Part shown: positions 58,430 to 64,000 of the stretch, piece by piece | Numbering within the stretch: position 1 is the first letter of the stretch | Layout of the letters: each line of letters opens with the position of its first letter | Source: Cristatella mucedo | Lineage: Eukaryota; Bryozoa; Phylactolaemata; Cristatellidae | DNA length: 64,000 nt | Direction of reading: 5' to 3' | Assembly (NCBI GenBank): GCA_009760855.2 | Contig: WPIO01000096.1 | Span: forward strand, 932,501 to 996,500 | Notes under the pieces: generated by a model | The model's database searches: none | What the model was told of the DNA's origin: nothing | The model's input: the letters and a program-made list of their open reading frames with translations, nothing else | Made by a program: the position numbers and the translations under genes

Positions 58430-60030
58430 ATGTAACAAAGAGAAATCGAGAAGCGTAGCTTAATCAGCAGGGCAGTTGAAGTAGTGAGTTTCTTGGATGC
58501 AACACCTCAGGATGGCTAGAAAGGATGTGCCACAGTCAGCAGCACGAAATTAAATGTCGATGCAGAAGACTTGTGTGAGTGAGTCCTCAGACTAGGACCT
58601 GCAGACCAAACGCTTCGGTCGCCGATGGCCATTGAGCGGAGGAATGGAACAGCTAATGTATTTTATAAAGATGACCTGAAGGCACAAGGGGCTGAACAGG
58701 TGCAGCAATTCAGCTACATCAAAAGAATCAAAGCCGTTGCTGTCCTTGTGGGTCAGCGTGAGAACCTTTACTCTGTATCCATTGATCAACTGGGAACCAT
58801 CCCTGCTCCGTCAACAAAGGAGACCAACGGTTGAACCTCTGAGATTTTGTAACTAGCCTTGCAGCAACATTTGACACCAGCTGAAGTTGCCTAGTAGCTT
58901 TCTTTATTAGCTCAGTCAAAATGGAATTGCCATTATCTAGCTTGGACAGAACCCTGGAGCTAGGTACATTTTTTCAAGCAAACGTGCCAGAAAGTCCCTC
59001 ATCTTCAATTGAGATCGGGCGTAGTTTCTACCTGTGGAGACAGTCTTCCTTGTTTATCTTTCACTATTTCAGCTTCAGTGAAAGACGACAGCTGAAACTC
59101 CGAACGTACGGTGACTGTCCCACAACAGCACCGCCTATTAGAAGTATTCTAGTCCAGCACCGTGCATGGCGTTTCTTATGCGTAACAGTTCCCATGTATC
59201 GTCGTTAAGTTTAAGGAAAATTGCCGAAATTCATGACCCAATATCGGAAAGGTAAAAATTATTGTATCATGCACTGCAGCAGATTACAACGTTTGAAATG
59301 GTAAGTGTAGCTGGGCATTATCAGCAAAAAACTGATGCCGATTCAATGTGTCCGGATCACTTTCCCAGAGGTTCAGTATAAGTGGAGAACAGCAAAGGAC
59401 AGAAAGCTGATCCTTATCTGACTGTGCTGTTTACTGGTCTGGTGGGTGGGACTTAACCCCAAAACGAACGGGACAAATGTAATGCGAACCGAACCTGTGC
59501 GAACCGAACCTGCGCTTCGTCAGCAACACCAATCGTTGTAATCGATATTTCAAGTAGGTTCTCGTGATAAATGGTGTTGGACACAACTAATAGATCCAAA
59601 AGGGCTAGGGCTATATAAATTAATATATTATTATTATATATATAGGGCCCTGATATTCTTGGTATTGCTGCTACTTAGTACATCATTTCTTATATGGAGG
59701 AGAGCAGTTTAGTGTTGAGTAGGGTCGTTTACCTTCTGACTGAAACTTTCTTCGGGAATTTCTTCGCTTCATTGTATGCTATTAGCTGCTGTCTTTAGCT
59801 CGCATTCTTTTCATAATCTTTCGACAGAAAGGAAAGAACAAAAACTGGTAGATAGTTTGCAAGGATCTCTAAATATAACTACGACTTATTAAGTTTTGGT
59901 CGGACAAGGGCCAATTTGAAGAAACTGGGTATAATACCGTTATCCAGAGAAGCATTAAGAACCTCAGTTATGGCTGGACTAATCTTGTCTGCCAGTTAAC
60001 ACAGCAGATTGGATGTTAGGGTTTTCAGGC
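58430..60030 (-). mobile_element. LINE-B, old 5'-truncated copy
   Basis: The minus frame 58919-58728 reads KKATRQLQLVSNVAARLVTKSQRF, the family C-terminus. Upstream parts of thumb and palm can be followed in broken frames to about 60030 (59570: LALLDLLVVSNTI, a decayed AAFDTI motif). Many stops. Confidence 0.65.
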
Positions 60031-60229
60031 GACGATGCCATTTTGCTAGACTCTATTAATGTAGCCACGTCACACGTAGCAACCTCGTAGCACCTCCAAA
60101 GGTCAGAAGTTGCGATTGCTTGTTCACACTTCGACATTGCCATCAACAACTTGATAGTTCTGCCTTTGGAGGCCAGTGAAGCCAGTGAAGCCAGCGCGAG
60201 ATGAGAGGAGCTCGAGCTGTCGATCGATC

Positions 60230-60730
60230 AATATTAGCAAACGCCGCCGAAAGACTCAGCAGAACAAGTGGAGAGGCTCTACCTTAGTGTGTGCGGTTAA
60301 TAGTTTCGTCGTGCAATTGCAGCAGTGCTCACTATTTCGAGTGGTACGCTCTAAAACCGCTTGCATCTTACACGATATACTTAAAAATTTAATTTGAGAA
60401 TTCAGCTGGTCTGCTACTGCAAGTCCCATGGTCTTTGACTGGAACGCCAGGGCAAGTCAACGTTGAAGCTGCTTAAAGTATCCTAGTCAAAGTTCATTCT
60501 TAATGAGTGGCCTAGAATCAGCATATTATTTTCGCAAGGTGCAGAGTCCAAACCTGAAGTTAGAGAAACCTTTTGCTACGTAAGCTGTGAAGCGGAGCAG
60601 CAACTACGTGCATATCATCTGAAAAGCAGCAGTTATGTGGTCCGGAGGGACATTAGTCTTCTTAGACGGAGAGATGAACTTCGAGATAAGATCGCTAGTT
60701 TTAGTTTTAATGTTGGAAACTGAGGAACTG
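60230..60730 (-). mobile_element. LINE-A RT fragment, old
   Basis: Minus-strand match to the 44.2-44.7 kb RT region (AACGCCGCCGAAAGACTCAG; TTAGTCTTCTTAGACGGAGA), with many stops and no 3' end. Confidence 0.55.
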
Positions 60731-60839
60731 CAAAGAATTTAGGTAGATTGGGATGCATTTTGGGTTGCTACCAAGGAAGTTATATACATTTTAATATAAT
60801 TCATCGCTTTAGTGCACAATAAGCCCTTAATCTAAAAAA

Positions 60840-61013
60840 ATACTAGCTGATTTAACCGCCTCTTTTTGTATAGCGACAGAAGAGCCTTTACGGCTATCAC
60901 CACCGCTTGCAGTGGCGATAAAGGATCGCCCAACACAAGATTCGAACCCACGATCTCGGGGCCGAGGTCGTGAAAAGCAACCGCCTTATTTAGTGAGCCA
61001 TTGCGGCTCCGAT
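60840..61013 (-). mobile_element. SINE-1, full copy
   Basis: CTAGCTGATTTAACCGCCTC, body, B box with one change (GATTCGAACCCACG on the plus strand), and CATTGCGGCTCC head. It lies just before exon B4. Confidence 0.84.
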
Positions 61014-61176
61014 CTATCTACATCCAGATACATTACGTACATCTCGGGTATCGAGCACTTGGTTGCTAAAAGCAAGCATTTCACCTCTTGGCTGATATGC
61101 TTTAAGCTATCACTTCTGATTACTCAGAAAAGACACGTGGGCAATACGTCAAACGTAATCTGATTTTCTGTTTTAG

Positions 61177-61317
61177 GAGACTCTCTATACTTCAGTGACG
61201 CTAGGCACCGAATGGTGTTTCGCTATCCGTTAACAGGAGGCCAATTCCTAAAGACGATCATAGCAGAAAATGTGCCTTATGTTCGGACTGTCAAGATTGT
61301 TAGATTTTCGAGATCCG
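61177..61317 (+). CDS. LRP6-like: LRP5/6-like gene, exon B4 (blade 6, end of propeller B)
   Basis: A 141-nt exon found by splicing logic. After the acceptor TTCTGTTTTAG it reads GDSLYFSDARHRMVFR..., with the propeller motif as YFSD (61188-61199), and ends ...VRFSRSG, matching the RQSG end of LRP6 propeller 3 before its EGF module. The donor is TCCG|GTAAGA. Phase 1 on both sides, the twin of A4. The following EGF exon is not visible before the window end. Confidence 0.8.
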
Positions 61318-61711
61318 GTAAGAGTTTAGGGGTAAGGGTTAAAGAGTAATGGTTAATGGGCAAGGGTCAATTTCTAATGGTTAATGGGCAAGGATTTAAA
61401 GGTTAGGTTTAACGGGTAATGGTTAAAAAAGCACCTTTTACATATTGAGTTATAAATATCAATGTATACTCGTTCAAATACTAATCGGTTTAAATAGCTT
61501 CAGGTGCATCGTTTAGGTGGTCTCTTCGGGTGCTTTAAAAATGTCCTAATATTATTGTTATCATTATTATTGATTCAGCATCACATAGCATATACAAATA
61601 TGAAGCAAACAACGTAAGGTGGCTTCAGCACTTATACTCTGACCATCTATCTTTAAAAGCTAAGAGCAGCTTAAAATTGTATAGATATTGTATATTTCCT
61701 AAAACATGTAT
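61318..61711 (+). other. Intron after exon B4
   Basis: GGTTAATGGGCAAGG-type words repeat four times at 61320-61430 (GTTA/GGGT-rich); otherwise nothing. The EGF exon expected next is not here. Confidence 0.55.
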
Positions 61712-61915
61712 TTAATAATAATAATAATAATGCACTTGATAAAGCGCCACCGGAGAAATCTCTCTCTTTCCGGGCGCTTTACATTTGCTATAAAGTGAAA
61801 CGTGATTGAATGGTGAGTAATATCATGCTTGATAAGCAACATGAATAGCATGGTTAGGCGTGACATGCAATGGGTCAGCATGCAAGTGTGGTTAGTGGCA
61901 GCATGCACGAGTGAA
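61712..61915 (-). mobile_element. LINE-A 3' end, short copy
   Basis: TAATAATAATGCACTTGATA, hairpin region, GGTTAGGCGTGACATGCA and GTTAGTGGCAGCATGCAC, then truncation. Confidence 0.83.
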
Positions 61916-62281
61916 TTTGATCTGGTAATTCTGGAGCTTCTCCAAAAAAAGCTTTTTGGTTTTCCGGTTTTTCTTTCCTTTGATGCTTATTTCAATGTAA
62001 TAATTTAAATTAATTATAATTTCTAATTATTATAATATAATTCAATGAGTGGATTAAAATATAATGATGAAATAATAATAATGATGAAAATCTAATTCGA
62101 TAATTCGATATTATAATTCGATTCGATAACTTAAATTCGATGCTCGAAGTCACGAGAGATGCGAAATCTCTAGTGTTGATAATTACAGGGCTGATCGTCA
62201 GTAATCTAGGGACTTTCACGAGTATGGAGTTTGTCCGAATTCAGAATTAAGCCAATTCTGTTTTTCGCGAACTGACCATCT

Positions 62282-62440
62282 TGCTGGTTTGGCCCAGCAA
62301 TTAAAGTGCTCGCCCTGACCAAGGTCAAGGTAACTGTATTTGACGACCACTGTATTAGGTCGTGGAATCGAGCCCCGGGTGGCATTTGTGGGGCGCCTGA
62401 ATAGAGATTTATTTCTCTTATGGTGCTACATAAATGAACA
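62282..62440 (+). mobile_element. SINE-2 (tRNA-derived)
   Basis: TGCTGGTTTGGCCCAGCAAT, AAGTGCTCGCCCTGACCAAG, a 30-bp internal insertion relative to the 48.5 kb copy, B box GGAATCGAGCCCC, then GGCGCCTGAATAGAGATTTA and a GGTGCTACATAAATG end. Confidence 0.75.
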
Positions 62441-62799
62441 AAAGTCTTACATTTTCTTATTATCAATGCTCTTTCCCTCTGGCCGTTGTCGTTGACCGAC
62501 ACAGTCTTGACTATTCTCTCTCGGAAGAGCTTGGTAATAGACGCGAGCAAGCCTAGCGTCGTACTGATGCTAAAAAGCCTCGTGCGCACTACTGGTTAAC
62601 CTAGCTTCGCTGACTTGGTGTTTCTTCTTGTAATCGTAACGAGCCTTTCAAAAAGTACTTCTCAATAGATAAACACATCACCTCTGCAGTAAAGTAGGCC
62701 TAATATCAGCAGCGGAACATTTCCAATATCAGGGTCCGCTTAGATAAGAGTTGGACAGAAGCCAAATTATTTCTTTCGGTCGTGATGTCGAATCTAGTT

Positions 62800-63375
62800 T
62801 TCGGAAATTCTCCTCTTTATTCAGGACTCCTGGACGCATGTACCCTTAATCGTCTGCAACTGGCTTAAAAATGCAGCGGCTCGTCTGGATGTGTCGTCAG
62901 CGACGTAGCTGCCACTTCATGCGAACTCGGTCTCAGCTTCGTAGGCTCCAGATCAAGCGTAGAATCTACTTCCGGTTCCACTCTGTCTGGCTTACTTCTG
63001 GTCGCTTCGCTCCCAATAGCATCAGCCTCCGACCATCCGACATCCTAGCTCCTTTGGTCTCGTGCCCTCCCGCCAGCCACTCTTCGACGTTCAGTCGTCT
63101 CGACGTTTCTCGAGCCGAAGTAAAATCCTTTGGCGACTGAGGGAGGCTTAACGACTTTGGTACTCGACAGAGCCGAAAGCCCGGAACTCATGCAATGGCA
63201 ATGGGCGCGTCTACATTGTCCGCAATTCGTGGCTTCCAAAGATACAGCTGCGTACGAATATTGAGTTTTCCCTCCTGCTTACTTTACTGCAAATTGTAAA
63301 TTAAATTGTCAGGAAAGATATTTAGTTCTCTGAGGTGGTATACGCAGTTATTATTATTATTATTAATGTAATTAT
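62800..63375 (+). mobile_element. LINE-A-related 3' end, old
   Basis: RRSCHFMRTRSQLRRLQIKRRI (62890-62970) is a decayed RRSCHITPLLxxLHWLPVKQRI. The 3' end GGAAAGATATTTAGTTCTCT with a TTATTATTATT tail marks the terminus at about 63365. Confidence 0.6.
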
Positions 63376-63627
63376 TACTATTATTTTGCCGGACTCACGT
63401 ACACATACGCCCTGTCGTGCAGCGTAAAGGCTCTCGTATCTTCGCCTACGAGAGCAGGCGTAATGGGAACACTTGTTTTGTGACTTTCAGCTCCGTGGAA
63501 GACGGCTTCAGATCATTTGCTATTTTAAAATTTGAAAATATTGTATGTGAAGTATGTCGAAAACCATTGCTTTGTATTTATTTTAATGTATTTGTGTCTA
63601 TAAATGCAGAAAACCACAAATATTATG

Positions 63628-63721
63628 TTTGTGTTACTCGTGAGAGTTTTGTATTTCGCATTCACAGCGTTAGCTTTTGGTACGCATTCGGTAGCAACCA
63701 GACTTCATCTCGCGCAATAAA
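63628..63721 (-). mobile_element. LINE-B 3' UTR fragment
   Basis: About 90 bp resembling the family-B 3' region (GAGAGTTTTGTAT, GGTACGCATTCGGTAGC), separated by a short AATGTAATTTATCTC tail from a second, younger copy. Confidence 0.65.
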
Positions 63722-64000
63722 GGTAAATGTAATTTATCTCCGTCTGTAACTCCACAAAGTCATACAGACCATGTGGGTGTTACGCAGGAGAGTTTTGTAT
63801 AGCGCACTCACAGCCTAAGCGGCTTTCGGTACGCATTCGGTAGCCAACAGACTTCGTCTCACGCAACAAAGAGAAAGTGGGAAGCATAGCAGAGTCAGGA
63901 GAGCAGTTGAGGTAGTGAGTAGCATGAAAGTAGCAGCTCAGGACCGCTGAAAAGGATGTGCCATATTCGGCAGTTGGAGAGTAGTTGTCGTTGCATAAGA
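63722..64000 (-). mobile_element. LINE-B 3' end, cut by window edge
   Basis: Starts with the family tail (ATCTCCGTCTGTAACTCC) and is almost identical to 1373-1620 for about 240 bp, so it is a recent insertion. It continues beyond the window. Confidence 0.85.

Overview
The window is animal (metazoan) nuclear DNA. It has small exons bounded by GT-AG (once GC-AG) splice sites and separated by introns of 1.7 to 17 kb, dense non-LTR retrotransposons, tRNA-derived SINEs, one Ty3/gypsy element and long dinucleotide arrays. No prokaryotic gene layout is present. The repeat content suits an invertebrate, perhaps a lophotrochozoan or flatworm, but I cannot name the taxon.

The only host gene I can read with confidence is a plus-strand LDL-receptor-related protein of LRP5/6 type. 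Eight exons (19747-19965, 21696-21891, 23738-24003, 28695-28841; 45717-45917, 48246-48441, 56364-56626, 61177-61317) encode two successive six-bladed YWTD beta-propellers. The four exons of each propeller have the same phases (1-1, 1-2, 2-1, 1-1) and nearly the same lengths (219/196/266/147 and 201/196/263/141 nt), so one propeller was copied from the other with its introns. The EGF-like module expected between propellers was not found in the 16.9 kb intron. The gene continues beyond both window ends.

The rest is mostly mobile DNA. LINE family A (L2/CR1-like C-terminus, 3' end in a short hairpin plus ATT repeats) has about 17 pieces in both orientations. LINE family B (related protein, ACATT-repeat tail) has about eight. 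SINE-1 has six copies. SINE-2 has three copies, and its 3' end imitates that of LINE A. An internally deleted gypsy element (48862-51899) keeps both LTRs, a 4-bp target duplication, an initiator-Met primer site and a polypurine tract. A 0.96-kb terminal-inverted-repeat element with a 9-bp target duplication lies at 22063-23020.

Simple and tandem repeats include long (AC)n(AT)n tracts, GA/CT arrays, a self-complementary 16-bp satellite (24125-24503), 24-bp, 14-bp and 15-bp minisatellites, and a perfect 21-bp hairpin just downstream of an LRP exon. Four minus-strand stretches (15938-16303, 30551-30867, 47434-47571, 52516-52792) read like real or decayed coding sequence but match no family I recognise. 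All calls come from reading the sequence; no database search was run.
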